64,000 nucleotides of DNA from Neobacillus drentensis (GCF_021560175.1 NZ_CP091110.1:3090001-3154000); one strand, 5' to 3'; numbered from the stretch's first letter, positions 42,940 through 55,156 are shown. A program made the numbers and translations. The notes: generated from the sequence alone by a model not told the origin.

Positions 42940-43584
42940 ATGGCTAACACACACACTTTTAGCAAGGGCGAGGAAGTCGCAAACTCTATTACTCATGGTA
43001 TAGGTGCTCTTCTAAGCATTGCAGCATTAGTACTGTTAATTGTATTTGCTTCATTACATGGCAACGCTTGGCATATTGTCAGTTTCACTTTATTTGGTTC
43101 TAGCATGTTATTAATGTATACATCATCTACACTGTTACATGCATTCCCTGAAGGTAGCAAAGTGAAAGACATATTTGAAATCTTTGATCATTCCTCTATC
43201 TACTTTTTTATCGCTGGAACGTACACACCATACCTGTTTTTAGTGGTTAAAGGGTGGTTAGGATGGACCATTTTTGGAATCGTCTGGGGACTCGCAATCG
43301 GAGGAACGGTGTTTAAATCCTTTTTTGTAAAGAAATTTTTATTCACTTCTACTGCGTTATATGTAGTAATGGGTTGGTTCATTGTATTCGCTTGGGGACC
43401 TTTATCCGAACACATGCCGCATTCTGGTTTGACGTATTTAATCATAGGTGGATTGTTCTATACTTTTGGCTCTGTTTTCTACATTTGGAGGGGATTCAAA
43501 TATCACCATGCTGTATGGCACCTTTTCGTAATGGCTGGAAGTATGATGCATTTTTTCAGCGTACTAACACTTTTGCATAGATAA
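42940..43584 (+). CDS. Hemolysin III / PAQR family membrane protein
   Basis: The 214-residue protein has seven hydrophobic helices and the PAQR metal-site residues: 'GEEVANSITHGIGALL', 'STLLHAFPEG' (Ser, His), 'FEIFDHSSIYFFIAGTYTP' (Asp, His) and 'FKYHHAVWHLFVMAGSMMHFF' (His). Bacterial members are named after a B. cereus hemolysin, but the fold resembles adiponectin receptors, so a zinc-dependent lipid hydrolase role is plausible. The start follows AGTAGGGGAG. Single gene with its own terminator. Confidence 0.9.
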   Translation: MANTHTFSKGEEVANSITHGIGALLSIAALVLLIVFASLHGNAWHIVSFTLFGSSMLLMYTSSTLLHAFPEGSKVKDIFEIFDHSSIYFFIAGTYTPYLFLVVKGWLGWTIFGIVWGLAIGGTVFKSFFVKKFLFTSTALYVVMGWFIVFAWGPLSEHMPHSGLTYLIIGGLFYTFGSVFYIWRGFKYHHAVWHLFVMAGSMMHFFSVLTLLHR

Positions 43585-43641
43585 CAGAGGGGGAGTAGCT
43601 GAATTTAAATGCTATACCCAAATAAAGTACAATTAAATTAG

Positions 43642-43673
43642 TAGAAGCTGCCCCATTTGTTTAGCAGCTTCTA
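43642..43673 (+). terminator. Terminator after the hemolysin III gene
   Basis: TAGAAGCTGC pairs with GCAGCTTCTA, followed by a short T-rich stretch. Confidence 0.75.
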
Positions 43674-44084
43674 TATTTGATTAGCTTAGTTAAAAGAAAC
43701 GTTTGTGTTCATGTTAATATTTCATATTTCTTGAAATAAGAATCTACTTATTATTATAATTTTTAATTCTTTACAAATCTGTGAAAACAATTAGAGTTTG
43801 CGATGATATGATTAAAAAAAATGCTATAATTTCTTGTAGTAAATATTTCCTCGTTATTTGTTTATTGCTGAGTTAAAACCTCAATTATCAATTTTTTTCC
43901 GCCATAAATATTCTCATAAAGATTTTTTCACGCTTTACTCCATTTTACAACCTATACTCCTATTTCATAGCAGTCTTCTTTATCTATCTGACATTTCTTA
44001 TAAATTTCTTGAAGGGTAGGTGCCATCATTTTCATTTATCTAATAAACAAAACATGATTTTTTCATTTTATTAAGGGGTTTTAT
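43674..44084. other. AT-rich intergenic region
   Basis: About 410 bases without a gene. A plausible sigma-A type promoter lies around 43790-43835 (TTTGCGATGATATG and TATAAT near 43825), about 250 bases ahead of the zinc-ribbon gene. Nothing else recognised. Confidence 0.4.
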
Positions 44085-44516
44085 ATGATGGCATCTATCC
44101 AAATACCTGTTGCATGCCCAGAATGTGGAAGAATTGCTATTGAAGATTATTATTATCGAACGGGTGCAGGATATATCATCTGCCAATGCTGTGGTTGTGA
44201 AGTTGAGCGAGAAGCAATATATGATAGTAAAAATAATACTTCTTATTTTGAGGAAGAAAAAAGAAAGGGGTATGGAAAATTTGTATTGGAAATGAAGGAT
44301 GGAACCTTCAGTATTAAAAGATTAATGATTCCGTTGACAGTTGAACAATTTGAGATTTTTAAAGGAATGTTTTTTGACAGTAATGTCGACCATGAGAATA
44401 GTTATTTAGTTACGTATCAAAATGGTGAATTTTCAATATTGTTGGGTAATGTCCCAGATGAGTTTAAATTATCTTTTGATGAGTTTATCGAAAAATATGG
44501 ATATGATTATGTATAG
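44085..44516 (+). CDS. Zinc-ribbon protein of unknown function
   Basis: The roughly 142-residue soluble protein has two Cys pairs near the N terminus, 'CPECGR' and 'CQCCGCE', spaced like a treble-clef or zinc ribbon (about residues 11-39). The rest is a compact acidic alpha/beta domain ('FVLEMKDGTFSIKRLMIPLT', 'DEFKLSFDEFIEKYGYDYV') that I do not recognise. It is followed after 75 bases by the coiled-coil repeat gene. The same two genes in the same order, with the same spacer, are found as a decayed copy at 22.5-22.8 kb. The pair therefore moved or duplicated together and probably works together. Start codons 44085 and 44088 are both possible. Confidence 0.6.
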   Translation: MMASIQIPVACPECGRIAIEDYYYRTGAGYIICQCCGCEVEREAIYDSKNNTSYFEEEKRKGYGKFVLEMKDGTFSIKRLMIPLTVEQFEIFKGMFFDSNVDHENSYLVTYQNGEFSILLGNVPDEFKLSFDEFIEKYGYDYV

Positions 44517-44591
44517 AGTAATTTCTAAAAACCATTTTACATTGGATAAGAAATAATTAATGTTTTTGGAATCAAAGATGGGAGGTGCTTT

Positions 44592-45554
44592 ATGGAAGAA
44601 ATATTAAATAAGATTCTTTCTGAACTGCAACATTTAGGTAATGGGCAAAAAGAATTAATCGGCCGCACCAGTAATTTAGATAAGGGGCAGAAAGAATTAA
44701 TCGGCCGCACAGACAATTTGGAAAAGGGACAGAAGGTGCTATTAAGTCGCACTGATCAACTAGAAAAAGGACAGGGGGAGTTATTAAATCGCACTGATCA
44801 ACTGGAAAAAGGACAGAGGGAGTTATTAGGTCGCACAGGTCAATTGGAAAAAGGACAGAGGGAGTTATTAGGTCGCACAGGCCAATTGGAAAAAGGACAA
44901 GAAGAACTAATTAAAAATCAAAAACATTTAACCGTTAGAATGGGAAGTGTTGAGAAGGGCCAACAAGAATTAATTGGCCGTACAGATCATTTGGAAAAAG
45001 GACAAGAAGAACTAATTAAAAGCCAAAAACAATTAACCGTTAGAATGGGAAATGTTGAGAAAGGGCAACAAGAATTAATTGGCCGTGCAGATAATTTGGA
45101 GAAAGGGCAACAAGAATTAATTATAAATCAAAAACAATTAACCGTTAGAATGGGAAGTGTTGAGAAGGGCCAACAAGAATTAATTGGCCGTACAGATCAT
45201 TTGGAGAAAGGCCAACAAGAAATAATTTTAAATCAAAAACAATTAACCGTTAGAATGGGAAATGTTGAGAAGGGCCAACAAGAATTAATTGGCCGTGCAG
45301 ATAATTTGGAGAAAGGGCAACAGCAATTAATAAGCCGTACAGATCATTTGGAAAAAGGACAAGAACTTTTAATTTCTGGTCAAGAAGAGATAAAAGATAT
45401 GATTAAACACACTACTACACTCCTGACTGAAAATTCCACAAGCATCAGAAGAGATATGAAATCATTGGCATTTGATGTTAATTCAGATGTAGAGCTATTA
45501 TTTAAAGAAATCGCAAATGTAAAAAGAAAAGTCAATAAACTTGAACCGAAATAA
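44592..45554 (+). CDS. Coiled-coil protein built from 14-residue repeats
   Basis: The 320-residue hydrophilic protein consists mostly of 'GQxELIGRTDxLEK' repeats, about 17 units of 14 residues (two heptads), some replaced by 'GQEELIKNQKHLTVRMGSVE'. A C-terminal helical tail follows ('EEIKDMIKHTTTLLTENST', then 'DVELLFKEIANVKRKVNKLE'). It has no signal peptide or membrane segment. A long parallel coiled coil is expected. The 42-bp DNA units are very alike, so the array probably grows and shrinks by recombination. The strong site GGGAGGTG stands before the ATG. The function is unknown; the linked zinc-ribbon gene is the only clue. Confidence 0.7.
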   Translation: MEEILNKILSELQHLGNGQKELIGRTSNLDKGQKELIGRTDNLEKGQKVLLSRTDQLEKGQGELLNRTDQLEKGQRELLGRTGQLEKGQRELLGRTGQLEKGQEELIKNQKHLTVRMGSVEKGQQELIGRTDHLEKGQEELIKSQKQLTVRMGNVEKGQQELIGRADNLEKGQQELIINQKQLTVRMGSVEKGQQELIGRTDHLEKGQQEIILNQKQLTVRMGNVEKGQQELIGRADNLEKGQQQLISRTDHLEKGQELLISGQEEIKDMIKHTTTLLTENSTSIRRDMKSLAFDVNSDVELLFKEIANVKRKVNKLEPK

Positions 45555-45787
45555 GCAATTATGATTTAAATCCGCTAGAAAAAGTTATCATATCTATTTT
45601 TGAGGGATTCCAGTAAAGTAATCGCCTCTATTTACCCCTTCCGAATTCCTCCAAAAGAATTGAACATTTCGTATATAGGTGTTATAAAAGGTTTATTGAA
45701 ATTCAAAAGACTGTCTTCCACAATGGGGTCTGACGATGGTCGTAGCTCCAGGGTTGCTTCTTATATTCAAGGGGGTACAACTACAAT

Positions 45788-46690
45788 ATGGATTACACTT
45801 CACCAAAAGAAACAGTGTTAACGGTGAAACGGTGGCCTAAAGATACCATAACCGCGGGTCGTCGTCATACTGTTGGACTTAAATCGGACGGAACCGTGAT
45901 AGCTGTAGGTGATAACAAATTGGGCCAATGTGATGTAAGCGGCTGGCGCGATATGGTGGCGGTCGCGGCTGGTAATGTTCATATGGCGACGAACACGGGT
46001 AATGCTCATACAATTGGTCTTAGATCAGATGGAACCGTGGCGGCGGTGGGTTGGAATTTGCATAACCAATGCAATGTAAACGACTGGCGCGATATGGTAG
46101 CGGTTGCTACGGGTTGGCGTCATACCATTGGGGTTAAATCGGATGGCACGGTAGTTGCTGTGGGTCGAAATAATGAAGGTGAATGCAATGTGACCGGATG
46201 GCATGATATTGCAGGAGTCGCGGCGGGTGACTGGCACACTATCGGACTTAAATTGGACGGTACGGTGACGGCTGTGGGTAATAATCGTTACCGCCAATGC
46301 AATGTAAGCGGCTGGTGCGATATTGTGGCGGTGGCGGCGGGTTATCTTCATACCATCGGTCTTAAATCAGACGGCACGGTGACGGCTGTGGGTGATAATA
46401 AATATGGCCAATGCGATGTAAGCGGCTGGCACGGTATTGTGGCGATCGCGGTGGGCAGTAATCATACCATCGGCCTTAAATCGGACGGTACGGTGACGGC
46501 TGTAGGTTGGAATAAGTATGGCCAATGTAGTGTAAGTGATTGGCACAATATTGTGGCGATCGCGTCGGGGTGTGCCCATAGCATCGGGCTTAAATCGAAT
46601 GGTACGGTGGTTGCTGTGGGTGATAATGAATATGGTCAATGTGATATAAGCGGCTGGCACGGTATTCAACTGCCCGGCTTTAGTTTTTAA
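45788..46690 (+). CDS. RCC1-repeat beta-propeller protein
   Basis: The 300-residue protein is made almost wholly of seven RCC1-like repeats of about 38 residues. Each carries 'HTIGLKSDGTVTAVGDNKYG' followed by 'QCDVSGWHGIVAIAVG'. Seven repeats match a closed seven-bladed propeller. No signal peptide is visible, so it is probably cytoplasmic. In eukaryotes RCC1 is an exchange factor; bacterial members have no agreed role and are generally binding scaffolds. The ATG at 45788 has AAGGGGGT about 11 bases upstream. The coding DNA is richer in GC than its surroundings, which suggests transfer or repeat-driven drift. The 230 bases before it (45555-45787) hold no gene I can support. Confidence 0.82.
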   Translation: MDYTSPKETVLTVKRWPKDTITAGRRHTVGLKSDGTVIAVGDNKLGQCDVSGWRDMVAVAAGNVHMATNTGNAHTIGLRSDGTVAAVGWNLHNQCNVNDWRDMVAVATGWRHTIGVKSDGTVVAVGRNNEGECNVTGWHDIAGVAAGDWHTIGLKLDGTVTAVGNNRYRQCNVSGWCDIVAVAAGYLHTIGLKSDGTVTAVGDNKYGQCDVSGWHGIVAIAVGSNHTIGLKSDGTVTAVGWNKYGQCSVSDWHNIVAIASGCAHSIGLKSNGTVVAVGDNEYGQCDISGWHGIQLPGFSF

Positions 46691-47183
46691 TAAACTTAAT
46701 TCCTCGATTAAAACAGGGAGGAATTAGGCTAGCCTAGTAGAAATTCTTTTTAAACTTGTCAAAACAGTTACTAAAATTAAATGTCCAAAAGATTGGATAG
46801 TTACCTCTTTTCTACCGCAGGGTCGGTTCCGATGGTGGCTTTATACAAGCATCAAGCACGATCCATTCTAAGGAAAGTTCTTTTTTTGTAGTTCTTTTTG
46901 AACAGTTAAAGGAGAATAATAGTTAATTTGTTAGGTCTGCCATTCTTGGAAGGCCTTTTTTTATGTGACACCTCATTTTCGCTCTTTCTTCTCTACACAT
47001 ACGGCAAGCATTCCTTGAATAGTTCTTTGTCTCATTTTTACTAAAAATACCCAATATAAAAACCATCTTTACTGCATCATCATTAATTGTTTATTTATTT
47101 ACTAAACTCTGTAAACCGTGTAATACCTTAAAACATCACACCTAAATGAAGTTGAATCAAAAATATTTTTAGTAAAACTACAA
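46691..47183. other. Intergenic region before the galactoside operon
   Basis: About 490 bases. An imperfect TAATTCCTC / GAGGAATTA hairpin at 46698-46725 may end the RCC1 transcript. The region 47030-47180 carries two TTTACTAAA-like and one TTTAGTAAA motif ahead of the promoter, candidate operators for the LacI protein at 56.1 kb. No gene is seen. Confidence 0.45.
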
Positions 47184-47220
47184 TAATAGCGTTTACATTT
47201 AGTAAAACTCATAATATAAT
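47168..47220 (+). promoter_or_regulatory. Galactoside operon promoter with cre and putative LacI operators
   Basis: The -35 TTTACA (47192-47197), 17-bp spacer and -10 TATAAT (47215-47220) make a good sigma-A promoter. The minus strand over 47184-47197 reads TGTAAACGCTATTA, 13 of 14 to the CcpA cre consensus, and covers the -35. TTTAGTAAAACT occurs at 47168-47179 and again at 47198-47209, 30 bp apart, the second inside the spacer. This suggests CcpA repression plus a specific repressor, probably the LacI protein of the same cluster. Confidence 0.7.
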
Positions 47221-47249
47221 CAATCTGTCAGAATAAAAGGAGGATCACT

Positions 47250-48485
47250 ATGAAGCTAGTAAAACCAATTTTATCTTTATTCATTGCAACAATTTTTCTT
47301 TTAGCAGGTTGTAGTTCATCGTCAGACGCTGGCAGCAGCGAGAAAACAGCAGACGGCAAAACCAAAATTCGATTTGCGACATGGGATGTGGGGGACGATG
47401 TTAAATTACAGCAAGGTTTGATTGATCAGTTTAATAAAACTCATAAAAATATCGAAGTTGATTTAGAAGCTTACGGAAGTGATTATGATACAAAAATCAC
47501 AGCTGGTATGGGAGCGAAGGATGCTCCAGACGTTATGTATATGTGGAACTACCCACAGTATAAAGATGCCTTGGAACCGCTAGATTCCTATATTAAAAAA
47601 GAGGGTGCAGAGTACAAAGATAATTTCTATAACACTCTGTGGAACTACAATTCAGCTGATGGAAAAGTCCTTGGACTGCCAGTTGGATACACTACTCACG
47701 TCGTTTACTATAACAAAGCCCTTTTTGATAAAGCTGGCGTTGAATATCCAAAAGCGGGTTGGACCTGGGATGATCTTCAAGAAACGGCGAAGAAGCTGAC
47801 AAACAAAGATACGAAAGTAACGGGATTTGCTTTCTCCGGCAAGCCAGATCCATATGATTTTGAAATGTACCTATGGGGTAACAACGCTTCCTATGTGGAT
47901 AAGGATGGAAACCTAAAAGGAAACCTGGATTCTAAGAAATCAGTCGAAGTTTTTAAAATGTTCCAGAACATGGCGAAGAAAGGCACCGCCATTACCACTG
48001 AGGGTTCAGGTGATACAGAAATGAAATCTGGTAAAGTAGCCATGTTTGTTTATGGTGCATGGGGATTAAAACCATTAAAAGAAGCAGGTATTGATTACGG
48101 TGTCGTTGAATTACCGAAGTTTAAAAATGGAAAAAGTGTCAGTATTTTAAGCTCTTCAGGTATTTCTGTTTCGAAGGATTCGAAGCATAAAAAAGAAGCA
48201 TTTGAGTTCATTAAATTCTGGACTAGCGAAGAAGCGAATAAAGCAAGAATCGATTTCGAGTTGCCCGTTCTAAAATCGGTCGTAAAAAGTGAAAAGCTTG
48301 AGCAGGATGAAATGAAAAGTGTGTTCTACTCTATGTTGGAAAAGAGTGATGGCTACACTCCATCTTCCTTCATTGTTGATGATTGGAGCCAAGTATCTGA
48401 AAATTTAAATCTTGCATTCGAGGAGATTTTTAACCCAAGCACATTCATGGATCCAAAAGAAGCTTTAAAGAGTGTTGCGGAGTAA
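47250..48485 (+). CDS. Sugar ABC transporter substrate-binding lipoprotein
   Basis: The 411-residue extracellular lipoprotein has the lipobox 'LLAGC' (lipidated Cys21) and is a family 1 carbohydrate-binding protein ('IRFATWDVGDDVKLQQGLID', 'GAKDAPDVMYMWNYPQYKDA', 'YTTHVVYYNKALFDKAGVEYPKAGWTWDDL' in pieces). It is the first gene of the operon, followed by two permease genes. The gene set (binding protein, two permeases, no ATPase) is like GanSPQ of B. subtilis, which borrows the shared ATPase MsmX. The likely ligand is a galactoside or related oligosaccharide, inferred from the hydrolases downstream. A hairpin after the stop codon probably stabilises this part of the mRNA so the binding protein is made in excess. 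The start follows AAAAGGAGGATC. Confidence 0.9.
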   Translation: MKLVKPILSLFIATIFLLAGCSSSSDAGSSEKTADGKTKIRFATWDVGDDVKLQQGLIDQFNKTHKNIEVDLEAYGSDYDTKITAGMGAKDAPDVMYMWNYPQYKDALEPLDSYIKKEGAEYKDNFYNTLWNYNSADGKVLGLPVGYTTHVVYYNKALFDKAGVEYPKAGWTWDDLQETAKKLTNKDTKVTGFAFSGKPDPYDFEMYLWGNNASYVDKDGNLKGNLDSKKSVEVFKMFQNMAKKGTAITTEGSGDTEMKSGKVAMFVYGAWGLKPLKEAGIDYGVVELPKFKNGKSVSILSSSGISVSKDSKHKKEAFEFIKFWTSEEANKARIDFELPVLKSVVKSEKLEQDEMKSVFYSMLEKSDGYTPSSFIVDDWSQVSENLNLAFEEIFNPSTFMDPKEALKSVAE

Positions 48486-48504
48486 AACGAAAGTACGTTA
48501 AGAG

Positions 48505-48540
48505 GTAAAGCACTTCACATTAGAATGTTGGGTGCTTTCC
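48505..48540 (+). promoter_or_regulatory. Intercistronic hairpin after the binding-protein gene
   Basis: AAAGCAC pairs with GTGCTTT, with a second inner ACATT / AATGT pairing. It lies between the binding-protein and permease genes, where such stems usually protect the upstream message or reduce read-through. Confidence 0.6.
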
Positions 48541-48573
48541 TCCATATGAATATGAACTTTAAGGGGTCATCTT

Positions 48574-49497
48574 ATGTTTAGTAAATCGAAGAAAGCGAAT
48601 AGCTATCAGCTGGTAGGTAGAAAAGTACCCTATTTATTTATTTTACCGTGGATCATTGGGTTTTTGGTGTTTACCTTGGGACCGTTGGCTTTTTCATTAG
48701 TCATGAGTTTCTTTGATTGGCCCATTACTAGTGCACCGACATTTATTGGGATGGACAACTATAAAAATATGTTTGCACACGATCCGCAATTCTATAAATC
48801 TTTAGGTATTACCTTTAAATTTGCCGCTATATTCGTTCCGTTAAATCTAGTTATCGCCTTAATTCTTGCACTTCTCATTACTCAACCTGTAAAAGGAATG
48901 AAACTATTCCGTACTATTTTCTATCTGCCCGCTGTTGTTTCCGGTGTAGCCATTTCTATTATTTGGGGATGGATTTTCAATTCTCAGTACGGAATATTAA
49001 ACTATGCTTTATCCTTCATTGGAGTGGAAGGGCCGAAATGGCTAATCGACCCAAAGTGGGCCATTCTTACAATTGTTATCGCAAGTGCCTGGGGAGTCGG
49101 TACCATGATGCTGATTTTCTATACGGATATTAAGGGAATTCCTGCTGAAATATATGAAGCGGCAGCTATTGACGGCGCGAACCCGATTCGTCAGTTCATT
49201 AGCATTACCATCCCAAGTATTACGCCAACGATTCTATTTAACGTGATTACTTCTGTCATTGCGGCATTGCAGCAATTAACACTGGTTCTCCTGCTAACAG
49301 GCGGCGGTCCGTTAAAATCAACCTATTTTTACGGTATATATGTATTTAATAACGCATTTAAGCACCATCATTTAGGCTATGCAAGTGCAAACGCCTGGTT
49401 CATGTTCGTCATTATTTTACTTTTAACCATGTTAATTTTTAAATCATCATCCGCATGGGTCTTTTATGAAAATGAAGTGAAAAAAGAAGGGAAGTAG
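48574..49497 (+). CDS. Sugar ABC transporter permease (MalF/GanP type)
   Basis: The 307-residue inner-membrane permease has six helices and the cytoplasmic EAA loop 'IYEAAAIDGANPIRQFISIT', where the ATPase docks. N-terminal blocks 'FILPWIIGFLVFTLGPLAFSL' in pieces and 'SFFDW' are typical of the MalF-like subunit of CUT1 importers. It forms a heterodimer with the product of the next gene, five bases downstream. No ATPase gene is in the cluster. Start ATG at 48574 behind AAGGGGTC. Confidence 0.92.
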   Translation: MFSKSKKANSYQLVGRKVPYLFILPWIIGFLVFTLGPLAFSLVMSFFDWPITSAPTFIGMDNYKNMFAHDPQFYKSLGITFKFAAIFVPLNLVIALILALLITQPVKGMKLFRTIFYLPAVVSGVAISIIWGWIFNSQYGILNYALSFIGVEGPKWLIDPKWAILTIVIASAWGVGTMMLIFYTDIKGIPAEIYEAAAIDGANPIRQFISITIPSITPTILFNVITSVIAALQQLTLVLLLTGGGPLKSTYFYGIYVFNNAFKHHHLGYASANAWFMFVIILLLTMLIFKSSSAWVFYENEVKKEGK

Positions 49498-49502
49498 TAG
49501 AA

Positions 49503-50324
49503 ATGAAGATGTCAAGGAAGCACAAAACAATCGTATACATCCTTCTCGGGTTATTTTCACTTTATTTCTTAATGCCGTTTGTGTGGGTTATTTTATCTGC
49601 TTTAAAAACACAGACCGAGGTTTTCAGCTTTCCGCCAAAGATTTTTCCGGACGTTCCTCAGTGGGGCAACTTTAGGGATGCTTGGAACAGCCAGCCATTT
49701 GGAAGGTATTTTATGAACTCGGTTCTTGTTACTGTGATGACAACGTTAGGACAATTGATTTCATGTTCCTTGGTTGCCTATGGGTTTGCACGATATGATT
49801 TTAAATATAAAAATATCCTCTTCATCCTTTTGCTTTCAACAATGATGATTCCATGGGATGTAACGATGATTCCTTTATACATGGAATTTAACCTTTTCGG
49901 TTGGATTAATACGTTAAAGCCATTAATTGTCCCAGCGTTTTTTGGGTCTGCTTATTATATTTTTTTACTAAGACAGTTTCTTATGAATATTCCTAAGGAT
50001 CTTGAAAATGCCGCGAGAATTGACGGAGCGAATGAATTTCAGATTTTTTATAAAATATTCTTGCCGATTATGAAGGCTCCGCTTATCTTGATCGCGGTAT
50101 TAAATATCTTATTAGTATGGAACGACTACCTTGGTCCATTAATTTACCTTCAGGACCAATCAAAATATACGTTGGCACTGGGTCTTGCAGCGTTTAAGGG
50201 AATTCATAACCTGCAAATTTTACCGATTATGTCGATTACTTTAATTATGATTATTCCGCCTGTAGTAGTCTTCTTGTTTGCTCAGAAGTACATTGTGGAA
50301 GGAATTAGCGGTTCAATCAAGTAG
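49503..50324 (+). CDS. Sugar ABC transporter permease (MalG/GanQ type)
   Basis: The 273-residue second permease has six helices and the EAA loop 'DLENAARIDGANEFQIFYKI'. Blocks such as 'LYFLMPFVWVILSALKT', 'LLLSTMMIPWDVTMIPLYM' and the end 'QKYIVEGISGSIK' are usual for MalG-like CUT1 subunits. It begins five bases after the first permease gene, with a weak GAAGGGAAG site overlapping that gene's end, so translation is probably coupled. The beta-galactosidase gene follows after 51 bases. Confidence 0.92.
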   Translation: MKMSRKHKTIVYILLGLFSLYFLMPFVWVILSALKTQTEVFSFPPKIFPDVPQWGNFRDAWNSQPFGRYFMNSVLVTVMTTLGQLISCSLVAYGFARYDFKYKNILFILLLSTMMIPWDVTMIPLYMEFNLFGWINTLKPLIVPAFFGSAYYIFLLRQFLMNIPKDLENAARIDGANEFQIFYKIFLPIMKAPLILIAVLNILLVWNDYLGPLIYLQDQSKYTLALGLAAFKGIHNLQILPIMSITLIMIIPPVVVFLFAQKYIVEGISGSIK

Positions 50325-50354
50325 TTATCAAAAAATGCCCAGATTTCAACATAG

Positions 50355-53435
<3,081 letters not shown>

Positions 53436-53479
53436 CATAAGCAGTGGAAACTCTGCTTGGTGTAAAAGGAGAAAGATCT

Positions 53480-55156
53480 ATGAAACTTGATATCAAAGAA
53501 ATTCCTTTTTCCAGATTTGGTTCGTATTTTTGTGTATCACAGGAAAAGGAGTCTAAGGAAACTTATATACGAGACGTACACGGCGGGGATGACGCACCAT
53601 CTAAGCTGTTTAAACTTGATTTGTTAGAGGATGGCGTTGAAAAAGAGTTCATCATTACCGCAACAGAAACGGCTTTGCGCTTCCATTTAGCAGGAAATAC
53701 AGAGAAGTACGCGGAAATCATTCTTCCAGAGGAAGATGAACTTCACATTCAAACAAGCGGAGTCGAGGTCCGTTTGCAGGCAACGAAAGTGAAATACGAT
53801 ACCTTATATGAATACGATGAAGGGGTGTATGAATACCACCTCTATCCGAAGGAATTAAAGCTGATGATCAGCAGGCTATCAGGCGAGATCTCTGTCGAGG
53901 CACCCTGGAATGTAATTGGAAATGATTTTATCGATATTCGCATGAAAAATGGCCATTTTGTCATAGAAAGCTATCGCACGGTTTATAAACCAAAGCCATA
54001 CGCAAGTTTTCAAGCAGGGAAGGAAAAAGTCGAAAAGCTTTATCGGGAATGGACCGCTAATGTTACGAAGAAGAGCGAGATTTACCAGGACTCAATTGCT
54101 CGGGCTGCCTATATTACCTGGTCAAGCGTGGTCCATCCCCATGGCCTCTTAAATGATTATGCGATGTATATGTCAAAACTTTGGATGTATAATATTTGGT
54201 CATGGGATAACTGTTTTAATGCCTTGCATTTAGGGGCAACGTATCCGGAGCTTGCATATTCGCAGTTAAAAATCTTTCTCAATACCCAGGACGAATCAGG
54301 GGCTTATCCTGATTTTGTAAATGATAAATTTGTATCCTATAACTGTATTAAACCGCCGATTTTTACGTATGTGTATGAAAAGCTGATGGATAGGAATGAC
54401 TATTTTAAGGATGAAAATCGGCTTCGGGAGATTTATGAATCTACTAAAAAAGTCATGCACTATTATGATCGATATAGAACCTATGAAGGCAGACTTCCAC
54501 ATTACAAGCATGGAAATGACTCAGGGTGGGATAATGCATCATTGTTTCATCAGGGAATGCCGGTCGAAGCACCAGATTTAGCGAGCTTTTTAATCAGATC
54601 GTATGATAGTTTATCTCGTTTTGCTGGGATGCTTGGGGAAGAGGCAGAAGCGAAACAATTTACTAAAAAGGCAGATTTCTTATTTGAATTACTGATGGAG
54701 CGGCTTTATGACGAAAAAGGTTTTTTTGGACGTGTTGGAAAAGATGCGGAAAAGATCAACATCCGTTCCAGTTTGATCCTGCGATTGCCCGTTATCATTG
54801 GATATCGTTTGGATAAAGAGGTCATGAATCAGCTTGTTGAAGATCTACTCGAAAACTTTGAAACTCCCTATGGTCTGGCAACCGAAATGATGGCAAGTCC
54901 GTTTTATCAAGAAAATGGCTATTGGCTTGGGCCGGTTTGGGCACCTGTTACCTATCTTTTTGTTGATTCTTTAACAAATTTTGGCTACAGTGAGATTGGA
55001 AAGAGGATTCGAGATAAGTTTCTGAATCTTACGTTAGTGGGTGGGATGGCAGAGAACTTTGACCCTATTTCCGGCAAAGGCCTTGTAGATACCTCCTTTA
55101 CATGGACATCCAGTGTCTTTCTGGAACTTGTAGAGAAAAAATTAATGGAGGACTAA
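53480..55156 (+). CDS. GH63/trehalase-like (alpha/alpha)6-barrel glycosidase
   Basis: The roughly 558-residue cytoplasmic protein has an N-terminal beta-sandwich (about 1-190) and an (alpha/alpha)6 barrel. The barrel shows 'WSWDNCFNALHLG', 'YPDFV', 'HYKHGNDSGWDNASLF', 'YWLGPVWAPVTYLF' and 'ENFDPISGKGLVDTSFTWTSS'. These are the hallmarks of the GH63/MGH1-like group, where Asp in 'GWDNA' and Glu in 'AENFDP' are catalytic acid and base; members cut alpha-glucosides or alpha-mannosides. I start at 53480, seven bases after AAAAGGAGAA, 45 bases behind the beta-galactosidase gene. The pairing with GH2 suggests stepwise breakdown of a mixed alpha/beta oligosaccharide or glycoside. The specificity is unknown. 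Confidence 0.8.
   Translation: MKLDIKEIPFSRFGSYFCVSQEKESKETYIRDVHGGDDAPSKLFKLDLLEDGVEKEFIITATETALRFHLAGNTEKYAEIILPEEDELHIQTSGVEVRLQATKVKYDTLYEYDEGVYEYHLYPKELKLMISRLSGEISVEAPWNVIGNDFIDIRMKNGHFVIESYRTVYKPKPYASFQAGKEKVEKLYREWTANVTKKSEIYQDSIARAAYITWSSVVHPHGLLNDYAMYMSKLWMYNIWSWDNCFNALHLGATYPELAYSQLKIFLNTQDESGAYPDFVNDKFVSYNCIKPPIFTYVYEKLMDRNDYFKDENRLREIYESTKKVMHYYDRYRTYEGRLPHYKHGNDSGWDNASLFHQGMPVEAPDLASFLIRSYDSLSRFAGMLGEEAEAKQFTKKADFLFELLMERLYDEKGFFGRVGKDAEKINIRSSLILRLPVIIGYRLDKEVMNQLVEDLLENFETPYGLATEMMASPFYQENGYWLGPVWAPVTYLFVDSLTNFGYSEIGKRIRDKFLNLTLVGGMAENFDPISGKGLVDTSFTWTSSVFLELVEKKLMED

Noticed and set aside
45600-45821. 73-codon frame ahead of the RCC1 gene
   Set aside because: TTG start, no ribosome site, overlaps the RCC1 start region; no recognisable protein features.
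46025-46669. Two long antisense frames over the RCC1 gene
   Set aside because: Produced by the repeated, GC-richer RCC1 units; no ribosome site or promoter on that strand.
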